Positions 1 through 10,051 of a stretch of DNA of 57,358 nucleotides are shown in pieces. Origin of the DNA: Verrucomicrobiota bacterium (GTDB taxonomy: Bacteria > Verrucomicrobiota > Kiritimatiellia > RFP12 > UBA1067). How positions within the stretch are numbered: position 1 is the stretch's first letter; each line of letters starts with the position of its first letter. The stretch lies in NCBI GenBank assembly GCA_022704145.1, contig JAKJGY010000005.1:1-57358 (forward strand), given 5' to 3'. The notes under the pieces are model-generated. The model had not been told where the DNA came from. It did not search any database and saw nothing but the letters and a program-made list of their open reading frames with translations. A program made the position numbers and the translations under genes.

Positions 1-554
1 CCCGCCGTTGCGATCCGGAACGTCCCTTCGTACCGGTGCAGCGTGCGAGCGTTCGGGCCGTAGGGGTTGACCGAGGAGAAGACCTGCTCCGCGAAGCCGC
101 CGCCCTGGGGTGTGGCCGCTTGCCACAGCGCCTCGAAACGCTCGACCGAGTCGACCTCCTCGCCGCCATAAGCGCGCGTGAGCTGGCGCAGGCCCGTGCT
201 GTGGGACAGGCCCGGAGCGGGGAACTGCGCGGCGTCCGCACAGGGGTAGAGGTAGAGGCGCTCGCCGGGGCGCGCCTCGAAGTGGAAGCTGACTCGGCTG
301 CCGCTGCGTTGGAGCAGGCCGCAGGGACGTACGGCGCCCTGGGGGTCGGCCAGAACGAAGCCCGGGGTCCGGTTGTCGAGAAAGACCGTCGTGATGGCGG
401 TGGCGGACGCGTCCTGCTCGGCCGTCTCCACGCGGAGTTCCCTGCGGAGCGCGCCGAGTCGTTCCGGCCAAACCTCGTCTGCCGCCGCGACGTGCGGGGC
501 GCGGCCCCACACAAGCGCGACGAGCAACGCGAGAAGGGGGTGCGAGCGGCTCAA
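1..554 (-). CDS. Exported protein of unknown function (5' part only)
   Basis: This is the first 184 codons of a minus-strand gene that continues past the left edge. The start chosen is a TTG at 552-554, preceded by GGAGG about ten bases upstream; no better ATG or GTG lies in frame. The product opens with a clear signal peptide (MSRSHPLLALLVALVWG, cut probably near AAA-DE), then looks like a beta-rich extracellular domain. Its last visible residues (RYEGTFRIATAG) resemble the start of PA14-like or LamG-like beta-sandwich modules, but this is only an impression. It is divergent from the gene at 776. I do not recognise the family. The opposite strand is also open here, but it lacks any signal peptide or domain and is treated as a shadow. 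Confidence 0.6.
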   Translation of the reverse strand, partial: MSRSHPLLALLVALVWGRAPHVAAADEVWPERLGALRRELRVETAEQDASATAITTVFLDNRTPGFVLADPQGAVRPCGLLQRSGSRVSFHFEARPGERLYLYPCADAAQFPAPGLSHSTGLRQLTRAYGGEEVDSVERFEALWQAATPQGGGFAEQVFSSVNPYGPNARTLHRYEGTFRIATA

Positions 555-702
555 AGGTTTCCGTCCTCCTGGAAGGTGTCGCTGACTCAACGGTACGAAT
601 GCAATTGTGCCTGAAACGGCCGCGTCAGCCAAGCCTGTATCTTGACGTTCGACGGCGCGGGGCGCGCGGGGCCAAGCCGGCTTAGCAAGAGCGGCTGTCA
701 TG

Positions 703-730
703 TTGACATGCCAAATTACGATGTGATACT
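703..730 (+). promoter_or_regulatory. Sigma70-like promoter for the 776-5707 gene
   Basis: A perfect TTGACA -35 box (703-708) and a GATACT -10 box (725-730) are separated by 16 bases. The -35 overlaps a short inverted repeat, TGTCA-tgt-TGACA, which could be a regulator site. The predicted leader is about 40 bases and contains the GGAGGG ribosome site at 764-769. Confidence 0.5.
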
Positions 731-775
731 TTGGGACAGTTAGTTGTCAGTTCAGTTATGTGTGGAGGGTTGGTG

Positions 776-3700
776 ATGCGTAAGCAGTGTTCGATGTCGC
801 GTGTGTGGGCGATGGCCGGACTGGCTCTGGCGGGTTTGGGAGTGGCGCAGAGGGCGGCGGCGGCGACCCCGGATATCACCGGACTGACGCCGACGCTGCA
901 TGTGTCGTTCGATGCGAATACGGTGGCGAACGACAACGGCACAGGGACGATCACGCCGACGAACGAGGGGACGCCCACCTATGTGGCGTCGCCGAACGGT
1001 AAGGCGATCAACACGGCCATCTTCACGCCGTACGCGAACCTGGGCGACGTCTTTTTCGCGAATACCGATTTCACCCTATCCGCTTACGCGACATTGGGGG
1101 CGAACCCAAACGGCATCATGGTGCATGCCCGTGACAATGTCGGCGGTTCGACGGGCGGCCTTGTGTTACGTCGCGGCACGACCAATGAGGTTGTTCTGAC
1201 GCTCGGCGTTTCGGCGGCCTCAAAGATCCTGTCCGTCAGCAATATTCCCGGTGGCGACGTCGTCTACCACCACTATGCGGTTGTGGCCAACTCCGGCGGC
1301 ATCACGCTCTACGTGGACGGTGCGCCGCGTGCCTCCACAACCTCCAATACCATCGCCGTCGCGAAGACCGCGCTCCAGTTCGGCAGCCGGCATGGCGGCG
1401 TGCTGGCCGGAGAGGCGAAGTTCGGCGGTAAGATCGACGACTTCCGGGTCTATTCCGAGGCGCTCTCGCCCGCCAAGGTCACCGACCTTTGGACCTCCCT
1501 CGTGACCTCCGGTGCGGACGCGGGTGTGATCAGCATCCGGACTGGCGTGCGCGACAGCTCGGCGGCGGGCGGCAACGTCTGGATGTTCCCCTCCAGCCAG
1601 TTGGGCCCTGTGCCCACTTTAGCGGGCACCTGGAACAAGACGCCGGACTGGAACAACAACAACGCCGGTTTCTTCGGCGTGATCACCAATCTGATGAACA
1701 GCGCCGAGTCGCTGACGTTCGCCAAGCTGTACTACACGTTCCGGAACACCTATATCAGCGCGGCTGCCACGACCACGCCCAACGGCGCGCTCACCAAGAG
1801 TTACTTTGATGACGGCACAGCGGCCAGCTACTCGCTCAACGAGGGCGGCGTGACGACTGTCACATTGCCTGACCCGGGGGTCACACGCGGCTGGGAGGTG
1901 ATGCTGACGGGTGTGCCGTACACGTTTGCGGATCTCTACGTGGTGATCGCCAGCGACCAGACCCAGGCCAACTTCAAGGCCTGCCCGATCCTCGTCAAGG
2001 TCGGCGACGGCGCCTGGACCTCCTATTACGGTCTGCCCGGTCTTGAGCGGACGCTGGTCGGCGGCCAGAACTGGGCCGGCTCGATCTTCTCGTCTGGCGA
2101 GGTCAAGGAGGGCAACCACTATGTCAAGATCCCTCTCAACAACCTGACGCCGGGAACCTCCATCGCGATCGCGCATGGCGCCCGTAACACCGGCATCTAT
2201 CAGCGCATCGGTCTTGCGGGGCTCCAGCTCGTAAGGCGCAGCAGCGCGTTTAATACGACGGACCCGTATTACGTGCGCACCGTGACCGGGTCGGCCTCGT
2301 GGGGGGCGGCCGCTTGGGATAATGCGGGCACGACGCTCAATAGCTGGCTCGACAGTACGGACGTTTGGAAGACGGCTGCGATCCTTTCGGCTTCGGGAGG
2401 GACGACGCTGACGCTCCCTGAGGCGGGCGCGACTGCAGAGGCCGTCTCTGTCCGCGGTTCAGGCTCGTTCACCTTGTCGGGCACAGGCGCGCTGACGCTC
2501 AACGGCGCCTCCCAGATCGACGCCTACGGCATGGCGGCGGCGGATGTGGTGACAATCTCCGCGCCGGTCGTGGCCTCTAACATGATCCTCTCCGCTAACA
2601 ACGCAGGCGCTGCGGGAGTCGGGTGCACACGTCTCTCGTCGGCCGGGAATAGCGTGACTTCGCTGACTGTCACAAAAGGCACGCTGGCGGCGGACTCCGT
2701 GCTGCCCGCAAGCGCCGCGCTGGCGCTGAACGGGGGCGCGCTGATGTTCACCGCTTCAGGCACGGTCGTCAACCCCGTGCAGGTCACAGGTGATTCTATC
2801 ATCCGCGTGTGGTCAGGCCAGACGGGTGAGGTCAGCGGCCCGCTGTCCGGTACGGCCTCCCTCACCAAGTCGGACACGGGCAACCTGACGCTCAGCGGCG
2901 GCGGGAGCCTCGGCAACCTGCTATGGAACAACACCGGCACGATCCGCCTCGCTGGCACCGCGCCGTTCGCCCTGTCCAATGTGTCCGGCGGCAACGCCAG
3001 CGCGGTGACGCTTGAGCTGATCGCGCCCACGACGCTTTCCGGATCGCTCTGGCTCGGCGGCACCACGCTCTCGCTCGCTCCGGGAGCCGCCGTGACCGCC
3101 AACGCCGTGCGTTGGTGCGAGGGCGGCACCTTTAATACGACTGTGAACCAGACCGGCGGCCGGCTGACCGTTCTCGGTAATAACAACACGGTCAGCACGT
3201 CGGCCTCGGCGCTCTTCGCGCATTGGTCCTCCACCTGCAATTACGCCTTGAGCGGTGGCGACTTCCTCGCGACCAACGCCGTCGCGATGCTCGCCTGGGA
3301 CGGCACCACCACGTGGACGGTTAGCGGCTCCGGCCGCGCGTACGTGAAAGGCGTCAATATGCGCGGCAGCACCAAGGTAGGCATGGCTACGACGCTGAAT
3401 CTGGACGGAGGCACCTTGGAGGTGGGCAGCAACGGCATCTTCACCTCCGGCACAGGCAGCTCCCGCGCCATCAACCTGTACACCGGCACCCTGCGTGCCT
3501 TGGACAGCTTCACGGTCGCGGCGAACACGGTCTCGACCGCGGTCAGCCTGAAGAACAGCGCCGCCGGCGTGACGCTGGACCTGAACGGTAAGACGGTCAC
3601 CTGGAGCGCGCCGCTCGCGGATGTCGGTAAGCTGGTGGTGAGCGACGCGACAGTTACGCCCGGAAAATTGCGCCTGCTGGGCGCAAGCACCCACAGCGGC

Positions 3701-5707
3701 GGCGTCACCCACCAGGCCGGGACGCTGGAGGTCGGCCAGGCCACCGCGCTTGGCACGGGACCGCTCGACTGGTCGGGCGGCACGCTGGACCTGGCCGCCA
3801 CGGACGCCGCTTGCGGCGCGCTCAGCGTGACGAACACGGTCACGCTCAAAGTCCGGGTCGGCATGGAGGCGGATCTCAGCGGCAGCGGCTCGCTGACCGC
3901 CTCCTCCGTCGCCCTGAACAACGACGTGGCCGATACGGTCGCCGTCGTCCTGGACCTCAACGGCATCGACACCCCGCTCAACGCCTATCCGGTGTTGCTC
4001 TGCGCGAGCCTGCCGCCCGCAGTCACGGACAGGATGACGGTCAGCTTCGTCAACGGCGGCGCCGGCCTGCTCGAGACGGCCGCCGTGGCGTTGGAGCAGC
4101 GCGCGGATGGCGTATATGCGGTCTTCAGCGGCACGGTGGCGCCGAAGAACCTGTTCTGGCGTGAGGGTGTTGCGCTCGGGAACTGGTCGGTCTACGAGAC
4201 GGACGCGCCCTGGGGAGTGGGGGCGATCGACGGTGACGAGAGTTTCTATACCGGTATCGACACGGTGAATTTCACCGACACCGACCAGCCCTCGGTGACC
4301 GTCACGGTCTTCGGCGTCCAGCGCCCGGTCGCGATGAACCTCAATAACGCGTCCACCGCCTTCACGTTTAACGAAGACGTCGGCGGCGGCTCCCTTGAGG
4401 TGCCGAGCCTCGGCTTCACCAAGAGCGGTGCGGGTACGGCCACGTTCAACATGCCGGTCGCGATCAGCAACGCGACCCTCGCTGTCGACGCCGGTACCCT
4501 CCGGGTCAACGCGGCGCTGGGTTCGGTGCCGACGGCCACGATCTCGTCGCCGGTCACGGTCGCGGCAGAGGCGGCGCTCACGTTCGGCGGGAGCGGCGTC
4601 CAGACGATCGACGGCACCCTCACGGGCGCTGGCGCCGTGCGGGCGGACGGCGGCCGTGTGCGTATCGCGGGTGTCTCGGGTTCATGGGCTTCGCTTGCGG
4701 GCGAGCTGGTCGCGGGGGCCGGCGGCACACTGGAAATCACGAACGCGCTGGTCGGCGTGAACGCCCCGACCCGCCTGGTTGTGGAGGCGGGAGGGACGAT
4801 GGAGTTCACCACGCTCGACGCGAGCGGCTATACGGTGACCAACACGAACCCGATCGAAGTCGCCGGCACGCTCAAGCTGCTGCAGCGCGACTCGACCGCG
4901 CGCGGCGTCAAGCTCTACGACGGTGCCGCCATCCTGCTCAACGGAACGAATATGCACAGCGGTCACGCGATGGACCTGTTCGACCGGCCGAGGATCGCCC
5001 TCGTCTCGGGGACGGCCTCCATCGCCGCGCTGGATCCGCAGATTGCCGCCGAGGCTAGGATCACCGTGCGTACCGAGCACTCGCCCAAGACCTTCGATGT
5101 GCAGCACGCCGATGCGGTGCTGACCGTTGCGGTGCCGCTGATCAACGGCGCGCCCGGTATTGTGCTCGACAAGGTCGGCCCCGGCCTCCTGCGGTTTACG
5201 GCGGCGAGCACCACGACCTCCAAGCTGCTGGTCTCAGCGGGCGCGGTCGAGATCGGCGGCGCGGGCTCACTGGGGGCCGGAGCGTCCGTGCAACCGCTGG
5301 AGATCCTCGCTGGCGCGACCTTCCGCTACGCGTCCTCGGCGGATCAGACGCTCTCCGGCGCGATCACCTGTGCCGGCACGTTTGTTAAGGCGGGTTCGGG
5401 CAAGCTGTCGGTGACCGGCTCCTTTGCGGTGGTGACCGGCGGCGTTCTCGCTGTGCCGGCCGCCGCGACAGCGGGGGAGGCGGTGCGTGCCGACGCGCTG
5501 ACGCTGGACGGCGAGCTGCAGGTCACCAACGTCGAGTCGCTGCAGGAGGGGAGGGGCTACACGCTCCTGACGTCGCTCAACGCGATGCAGGCGGATATCG
5601 CCTCACGCGTGACCGGCCTGCCGGAGTCCTGGAGGATCGAGCTGATCGACGACGGCAAGACCCTGGTCGCGTATAAGCCCCAGGGCACGCTGATCCGGCT
5701 CCAGTAG
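776..5707 (+). CDS. Giant secreted LamG / autotransporter-type beta-repeat protein
   Basis: A 1643-residue exported protein. The ATG at 776 has GGAGGG six bases upstream and gives a good signal peptide (MRKQCSMSRVWAMAGLALAG, cut near AAA-TP); an in-frame TTG at 731 would spoil it. Roughly residues 30-245 form a LamG/concanavalin-like sandwich, with the usual 'YHHYAVV...LYVDG...IDDFRVYSEAL' landmarks. A second beta module runs to about residue 500. The rest is a long ladder of autotransporter-associated beta-strand repeats, with recurring patterns such as GxLTKxDTGNLTLSG and TKSGAGTATF. There is no C-terminal beta-barrel and no PEP-CTERM segment; it ends GTLIRLQ, like the protein ending at 32804. 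Role inferred: surface adhesin or glycan-binding protein. It has its own promoter and terminator, so is probably monocistronic. Confidence 0.8.
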   Translation: MRKQCSMSRVWAMAGLALAGLGVAQRAAAATPDITGLTPTLHVSFDANTVANDNGTGTITPTNEGTPTYVASPNGKAINTAIFTPYANLGDVFFANTDFTLSAYATLGANPNGIMVHARDNVGGSTGGLVLRRGTTNEVVLTLGVSAASKILSVSNIPGGDVVYHHYAVVANSGGITLYVDGAPRASTTSNTIAVAKTALQFGSRHGGVLAGEAKFGGKIDDFRVYSEALSPAKVTDLWTSLVTSGADAGVISIRTGVRDSSAAGGNVWMFPSSQLGPVPTLAGTWNKTPDWNNNNAGFFGVITNLMNSAESLTFAKLYYTFRNTYISAAATTTPNGALTKSYFDDGTAASYSLNEGGVTTVTLPDPGVTRGWEVMLTGVPYTFADLYVVIASDQTQANFKACPILVKVGDGAWTSYYGLPGLERTLVGGQNWAGSIFSSGEVKEGNHYVKIPLNNLTPGTSIAIAHGARNTGIYQRIGLAGLQLVRRSSAFNTTDPYYVRTVTGSASWGAAAWDNAGTTLNSWLDSTDVWKTAAILSASGGTTLTLPEAGATAEAVSVRGSGSFTLSGTGALTLNGASQIDAYGMAAADVVTISAPVVASNMILSANNAGAAGVGCTRLSSAGNSVTSLTVTKGTLAADSVLPASAALALNGGALMFTASGTVVNPVQVTGDSIIRVWSGQTGEVSGPLSGTASLTKSDTGNLTLSGGGSLGNLLWNNTGTIRLAGTAPFALSNVSGGNASAVTLELIAPTTLSGSLWLGGTTLSLAPGAAVTANAVRWCEGGTFNTTVNQTGGRLTVLGNNNTVSTSASALFAHWSSTCNYALSGGDFLATNAVAMLAWDGTTTWTVSGSGRAYVKGVNMRGSTKVGMATTLNLDGGTLEVGSNGIFTSGTGSSRAINLYTGTLRALDSFTVAANTVSTAVSLKNSAAGVTLDLNGKTVTWSAPLADVGKLVVSDATVTPGKLRLLGASTHSGGVTHQAGTLEVGQATALGTGPLDWSGGTLDLAATDAACGALSVTNTVTLKVRVGMEADLSGSGSLTASSVALNNDVADTVAVVLDLNGIDTPLNAYPVLLCASLPPAVTDRMTVSFVNGGAGLLETAAVALEQRADGVYAVFSGTVAPKNLFWREGVALGNWSVYETDAPWGVGAIDGDESFYTGIDTVNFTDTDQPSVTVTVFGVQRPVAMNLNNASTAFTFNEDVGGGSLEVPSLGFTKSGAGTATFNMPVAISNATLAVDAGTLRVNAALGSVPTATISSPVTVAAEAALTFGGSGVQTIDGTLTGAGAVRADGGRVRIAGVSGSWASLAGELVAGAGGTLEITNALVGVNAPTRLVVEAGGTMEFTTLDASGYTVTNTNPIEVAGTLKLLQRDSTARGVKLYDGAAILLNGTNMHSGHAMDLFDRPRIALVSGTASIAALDPQIAAEARITVRTEHSPKTFDVQHADAVLTVAVPLINGAPGIVLDKVGPGLLRFTAASTTTSKLLVSAGAVEIGGAGSLGAGASVQPLEILAGATFRYASSADQTLSGAITCAGTFVKAGSGKLSVTGSFAVVTGGVLAVPAAATAGEAVRADALTLDGELQVTNVESLQEGRGYTLLTSLNAMQADIASRVTGLPESWRIELIDDGKTLVAYKPQGTLIRLQ

Positions 5708-5723
5708 CCAGCGACCTGTCACA

Positions 5724-5766
5724 GGCCCGCGCAGCCCCTCGTTCCGGGGTTGGCGCGGGCCTTTTC
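5724..5766 (+). terminator. Rho-independent terminator of the 776-5707 gene
   Basis: GGCCCGCGC at 5724-5732 pairs perfectly with GCGCGGGCC at 5753-5761, with an inner CCCC/GGGG stem, followed at once by TTTTC. It sits 17 bases after the stop and overlaps the end of the convergent gene. The T-run serves the plus strand only. Confidence 0.85.
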
Positions 5767-8554
5767 ATTCCGCGGGCGGGGGGACGTTCTGGAGGCGTTC
5801 GGGGTGTTCGCGGACGCCTTCGGCCTCGCGGATGGGCCAGGAGGCGCGGCTGGCGTGGGCGTAGGGCCCGATCTTGTCCTGCGGGATGGGCTGGAAGCCC
5901 AGCGCGAGGGCGGCTGAGCCGGGCAGGAGCGTGAAGTCGCCGTTGCGCGCGTCCGCGAAGAGCGGGTCGGCGATCACGGAAGCGGTGTCCGCGCCGGCCT
6001 TCTGCCACGCCTCCCACTCGCTGGCGGGCTCGGCCTCCTCGAGGCGCAGGTCGCTCACCTCGGCCCAGCCCTGGCGGGAGTTGAACTGGAAGTGCAGCGT
6101 GAGGGCGCTGACGCGGGCGTCGTAGCCGTCCTCGCCGGGGTTCGGCAGGCGGAAGCCGGTCTCGCAGGTGACGCCTTCGGTGGCGGTGCTGATGTCCGAC
6201 ATGTCGGAGCGCTTGAGGAAGCCGCGCTGGCCGAAGGCTTTCCAGAAGCCGTTGCCTTCGGCGACGAGGCGGGCGACCAGCTCGCCGGTGGCGTCCTGAT
6301 GGCGCAGCCGGAAGGTGAGGCGGTAGCTCTTTCCGGGCGTCAGAAAGAAGGGCTCCGAGCGGACGCAGGCGTGCCTGATGTAGCGCTGGCTCCCGTTATA
6401 GGCGCCGGGCAGCCGCAGGGCGGGGCTGCGGCCTTCGCGTGAGGTGAGCGCGGCCGTGAGGTCGGGCAGGGCCTTCTGGTACCAGCGCCAGTCGGCGGCG
6501 GCGGTGCGGGTGGGGTCGCGGGCCACCTCCTCGTCCGGGAGGCGGCGGGAGAAGTCGGCGTTGGGGATGGCGGACGTGAGGTCGGCGCCGGCGGCCTTGA
6601 AGGCCTGGCGGCCGGTCGTGACCGGCGCCGCGCCGCCGTTCCAGACCACGTTTGAGTTGATGACGTTTGCCGTGAGGCTGACGCCGTTCTCACGGATGTA
6701 GCGGGAGGCGGGCTGACCCGGGTAGTAGAAGATGTTTCGGGCGATCACATTGCCGCGCATGACCGTGCCGTCCGGCAGGAAGGGGCTGGCGGGGGAAACG
6801 TGCATGCCGCGCATCTTGGCCCACGCGGGGTTGGCCATCAGGCGTTCGTACTCCTTGAGCATCTTCGGCTGGCGGTCGCGCAGGAAGACTCCCCCGGGCG
6901 CGTTGTTCCAGGTCTGGAGGGAGAGCTGGTGGGTCTGGCCTTGCGGGCCGGCGTTGTTCGCGAAGATGTTGTTGAAGATGTGGTTCTCGCGTGCGTTGTG
7001 CAGGTGCATGGCCCCGACCTGGCAGCGCTCGACGATGTTGCCGTAGACGTCGTTGCCGCAGCCGCTCTCGTCGAGATAGAGGCCCCAGGCGAAGACGAAG
7101 AACTGGCCGTGGTTGTTGAACCCGATGCTGTCGGTGCAGTGGTTGTAGCGGATCGTATGCCAGCCGCCGCACCAGCCGCCGGTGTAGGTGCAGCCGGTGT
7201 CCTCCATCTCCAGGTTGCAATGGCGGATACGGTTGTACTCCAGCGTGTGAAGCACGCCCCCGTGGAAGATGCCGCAGCGCGGGGTGTCGTGGATCAGGTT
7301 ATGCGAGACGGTGACGCCCGCGCCGCCGACCATGACGCCGATGCCGTGGCGGTTGAACTGTCCGATATGATGGATGTAGCAGTTGTCGACCGTATGTCGG
7401 CAGAGTTCCATCGTCAGCGGGTCGCCGCCGCTGACCGTGACGCCGTGGCCGCCGATAGCGGAGATGTCGCAGCCGCGGATCACGCCGTTGCGGCCGCGCT
7501 CGAGCGCGACCGCCGCACCGTTGAAATACCCGAGGTTGTGGAGGGTGCAGGCTTCGACGGAGACCTCGTCGCAGTCGGTGAAGCGCAGGCCGTACTGTTC
7601 GGCGCAGGTCAGCTCGAGCCCGCGGATCTGGACCTGGCTGCAGCGCGAGAAGCTTAGGATCGCGTTGACGGTCGGCACGGTGACGACGTCGCGGGCCAGG
7701 TCGGCGCCGGCGGGCGGGATGAGGTAGAGCTTCTGCTCCAGCACATCCTGATACCACTCGCCGGGCGCGTCCAGCTCCTCGCGCAGGCCCATGAGGCAGT
7801 AGCGGTCTTCCGGACGAGCGGCGTACTGCATCTGGCTGGCGAGCGTCAGCGTGCGGTTCGTGGGCGTGAAGCTGGCGATCCGCTCGATCCGGTTCCACCA
7901 GTTGTAGCGCGGGAAGATACAGATCTCGCCCTCGTCCGGACGGGACCAGCCCCGGGCGTCCTGGGCGCGCAGGACGACGGTGTCGGTGCGCTCGCCGTCG
8001 ATGTCCTGGTACATCGGCAGGCGCTTGCCCGCCACGTAGGCCCAGCCGCCGGAGTAGGGCAGCTCCGGGTTCGCGTTCGGGTGGCGCGCCCGTTCGAGGC
8101 GGCGGCCGTTCAGGAAGAGCTGCTTGAAGGCCGTGCTGAGGCCGAGGGGCTTCAGGTCGGCGACCCAGACATCCTGGCGGCCGTTGAACGTGCAGGGGCG
8201 CCAGCCGCCGACCGCGGCGCCGCCGACCAGGACGGGGCGCGCGCCGGGCTGGGCCGGGTCGCGCCAGGCGAGGAGGCGGAGGGGGGCCTGGGCGGTGCCG
8301 GAGTCCTCGGCCCTGAAGGCGACCTCACGGCGGACGGTATGGGCGCCCGGGTGCAGGTAGAGGGTGGCGGCTGCCTCGGCGGGCTGGGCGTGTCGGCGCT
8401 GGCGGGCCAGCAGGAGGGCCTGCTGGAGGGTTTGCACCGGCGCCTCAAGGGTGCCCGGCTGCGTGTCCGAGCCTGAGGGCGACACGTGCAGGTCGGCGGC
8501 CTGGGACACGCAACGGGACGTCAGCAGGAGCAGTGCGCCGACTGTGCGTCGCAT
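5765..8554 (-). CDS. Secreted right-handed parallel beta-helix protein
   Basis: A 929-residue exported protein, probably a carbohydrate-active enzyme. The ATG at 8552-8554 is preceded by GGGAGG at good spacing and starts a signal peptide (MRRTVGALLLLTSRCVSQA). The opening 'LHVSPSGSDTQPGTLEAP' with a following 'QTLQQAL' is the classic N-terminus of secreted beta-helix glycosidases and lyases. Residues of about 270-620 carry many short beta-helix turns rich in N, G, I and H ('DNCYIHHIGQ', 'VTVSHNLIHDTP'). A carbohydrate-binding-like sandwich follows ('LTPGKSYRLTFRLRH'), then a typical 'DPLFAD..NGDFTLLPGSAAL' tail. The architecture resembles GH120/GH141-type proteins, but I cannot assign a substrate. 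It lies 29 bases downstream of the Gfo/Idh/MocA gene, probably in one operon. Confidence 0.8.
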   Translation of the reverse strand: MRRTVGALLLLTSRCVSQAADLHVSPSGSDTQPGTLEAPVQTLQQALLLARQRRHAQPAEAAATLYLHPGAHTVRREVAFRAEDSGTAQAPLRLLAWRDPAQPGARPVLVGGAAVGGWRPCTFNGRQDVWVADLKPLGLSTAFKQLFLNGRRLERARHPNANPELPYSGGWAYVAGKRLPMYQDIDGERTDTVVLRAQDARGWSRPDEGEICIFPRYNWWNRIERIASFTPTNRTLTLASQMQYAARPEDRYCLMGLREELDAPGEWYQDVLEQKLYLIPPAGADLARDVVTVPTVNAILSFSRCSQVQIRGLELTCAEQYGLRFTDCDEVSVEACTLHNLGYFNGAAVALERGRNGVIRGCDISAIGGHGVTVSGGDPLTMELCRHTVDNCYIHHIGQFNRHGIGVMVGGAGVTVSHNLIHDTPRCGIFHGGVLHTLEYNRIRHCNLEMEDTGCTYTGGWCGGWHTIRYNHCTDSIGFNNHGQFFVFAWGLYLDESGCGNDVYGNIVERCQVGAMHLHNARENHIFNNIFANNAGPQGQTHQLSLQTWNNAPGGVFLRDRQPKMLKEYERLMANPAWAKMRGMHVSPASPFLPDGTVMRGNVIARNIFYYPGQPASRYIRENGVSLTANVINSNVVWNGGAAPVTTGRQAFKAAGADLTSAIPNADFSRRLPDEEVARDPTRTAAADWRWYQKALPDLTAALTSREGRSPALRLPGAYNGSQRYIRHACVRSEPFFLTPGKSYRLTFRLRHQDATGELVARLVAEGNGFWKAFGQRGFLKRSDMSDISTATEGVTCETGFRLPNPGEDGYDARVSALTLHFQFNSRQGWAEVSDLRLEEAEPASEWEAWQKAGADTASVIADPLFADARNGDFTLLPGSAALALGFQPIPQDKIGPYAHASRASWPIREAEGVREHPERLQNVPPPAE

Positions 8555-8583
8555 CTGGGCACCTCCCTTCCGGGCGCGCGGCC

Positions 8584-10011
8584 TCAGCACCGGTAAAACT
8601 GTTCCCAGCCCTTGCGCGGCGGCGGGCCTGCCAGCAGGGCGTTGGCGGCCGCGTGGTTGGTGATCTGCCGCGAGGCGGGGTCGAAGACCAGCTTGGGCGC
8701 GTTGAGGCGCTGGGCGATGATGCCGAAGGCCATCATCTGGCAGAGCGTGCCTGCGACCTCGAACCGCGAGCGGCAGACCTCCTGGCCCTTGCAGGCGAGC
8801 AGGAAGTTCTTGAAGTGGTTCGACGGGCTTTTGGGGACGGGCGGGAGGCTCTTGGCCATGTCCTTGGCCTTCTGCTCGGGGATGATCGCGAGCTGGCTGC
8901 CGTGCGAGCCGCCTTTGAAGATCAGGTCGTCGCTGTAGATCTCCTTGCCGGGGCCGAGCTTGGCCGGGGCGGCGGCCGGGGCCCCGCCGGGAGGCGGCAC
9001 GCCGTCGGTGACGACCGACTTGCCGAAGCCCGGAGGCAGCTCGGGGATATTCGTCGTGCCGTCGTACCAGAGCACCTCGCAGGCGGGGAGGCCCTCGCCG
9101 CGGGCGGGGAACTTGAAGGAGAGTGTGGAGGCCATCGGGAAGACATAGGGGTTATGGCCTTCGAGCTTGACCGCGCCGACCTCGGTCGGGAGTCCGAGGC
9201 GGAGGAACTCGTGGGCGGTGTCGAGGATATGCGCGCCCCAGTCGCCGAGGGCGCCGTTACCGAAGTCGTACCAGCAGCGCCAGTCGCCGTTGATGTAGTC
9301 CTTGTTGTAGTCGTGGAACGGGACCTGCGCGAGCCAGGTGTCCCAGTCGAGCGTTTCGGGCAGGGGCTCAGCCGGAGGCAGACCGGTGACGTTTCCGTTC
9401 CACTTGTGCCAGCGGCGGCCGCTGTTCATGTGCGCGACGACCTTGCGGACGTTCTTGATGACGCCAGCCTCTGTCCAGGCCTTGAACTGGAAGTAGTTGC
9501 CGTCGGAGTGGCCCTGGTTGCCCATCTGCGTGGCCACCTTGAATTTCTTTTCGGCCTGCATCATCAGCTCGAGCTGCTGGAAGGTGTGGGCCATCGGCTT
9601 TTCGACGTACACGTGCTTGCCGAGCGCCATGGCCATCATGCAGATCGGGAAGTGCGAGTGGTCGGGCGTGCCCACCGAGACCGCGTCGATGCTGCCGCCG
9701 AGCTTGTCGAGCATCTGGCGGAAATCCTTGAAGCGCGGCACATCCGGGAACTTCTTCAGGAGCTTCTCGGTGTGCTTGGCGCCCATATCCGTATCGCAGA
9801 GCGCGACGATGTTGCAGAGGCCGGTGGCGGCGAGGCTGTTGACGACCTCCGCGCCGCGGTTGCCGATGCCGCAGCAGGCGAGGTTGACCCGCTCGGAGGG
9901 CGCGGCCTTGCCCTGGGCGGAGGCGCGGATGAAGGGGAAGGCGGTCAGGGCGGATACGGAGGCCGCATGCGTCAGGAAGGCGCGGCGGCTCGTGGCTGTG
10001 TTCAGTCTCAT
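8584..10011 (-). CDS. Tat-exported Gfo/Idh/MocA-family oxidoreductase
   Basis: A 475-residue protein whose N-terminus (NTATSRRAFLTHAASVSAL) is a twin-arginine signal, so the folded, cofactor-loaded enzyme should act in the periplasm. The Rossmann fold follows at about residues 42-160, with CGIGNRG (47-53) for NAD(P) binding and the family's EKP motif at 137-139; the lysine is the usual catalytic residue. The C-terminal alpha/beta domain contains 'GNQGHSDGN' and 'WHKWNG', seen in the exported subgroup common in Planctomycetes and Verrucomicrobia. GGAGG lies six bases before the ATG at 10011. Members act on sugars or sugar derivatives, sometimes as glycosidases; the substrate here is unknown. 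The secreted beta-helix gene follows after 29 bases, suggesting joint action on a glycan. Confidence 0.85.
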   Translation of the reverse strand: MRLNTATSRRAFLTHAASVSALTAFPFIRASAQGKAAPSERVNLACCGIGNRGAEVVNSLAATGLCNIVALCDTDMGAKHTEKLLKKFPDVPRFKDFRQMLDKLGGSIDAVSVGTPDHSHFPICMMAMALGKHVYVEKPMAHTFQQLELMMQAEKKFKVATQMGNQGHSDGNYFQFKAWTEAGVIKNVRKVVAHMNSGRRWHKWNGNVTGLPPAEPLPETLDWDTWLAQVPFHDYNKDYINGDWRCWYDFGNGALGDWGAHILDTAHEFLRLGLPTEVGAVKLEGHNPYVFPMASTLSFKFPARGEGLPACEVLWYDGTTNIPELPPGFGKSVVTDGVPPPGGAPAAAPAKLGPGKEIYSDDLIFKGGSHGSQLAIIPEQKAKDMAKSLPPVPKSPSNHFKNFLLACKGQEVCRSRFEVAGTLCQMMAFGIIAQRLNAPKLVFDPASRQITNHAAANALLAGPPPRKGWEQFYRC

Positions 10012-10051
10012 GGGTGTCCTCCAGTTCGCGTTATACAGAAAGGAATCGCGG

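Noticed and set aside
36..614. Open plus-strand frame of 192 codons at the left edge
   Set aside because: Its product has no domain or signal and lies opposite a frame with a TTG start, ribosome site and clear signal peptide.
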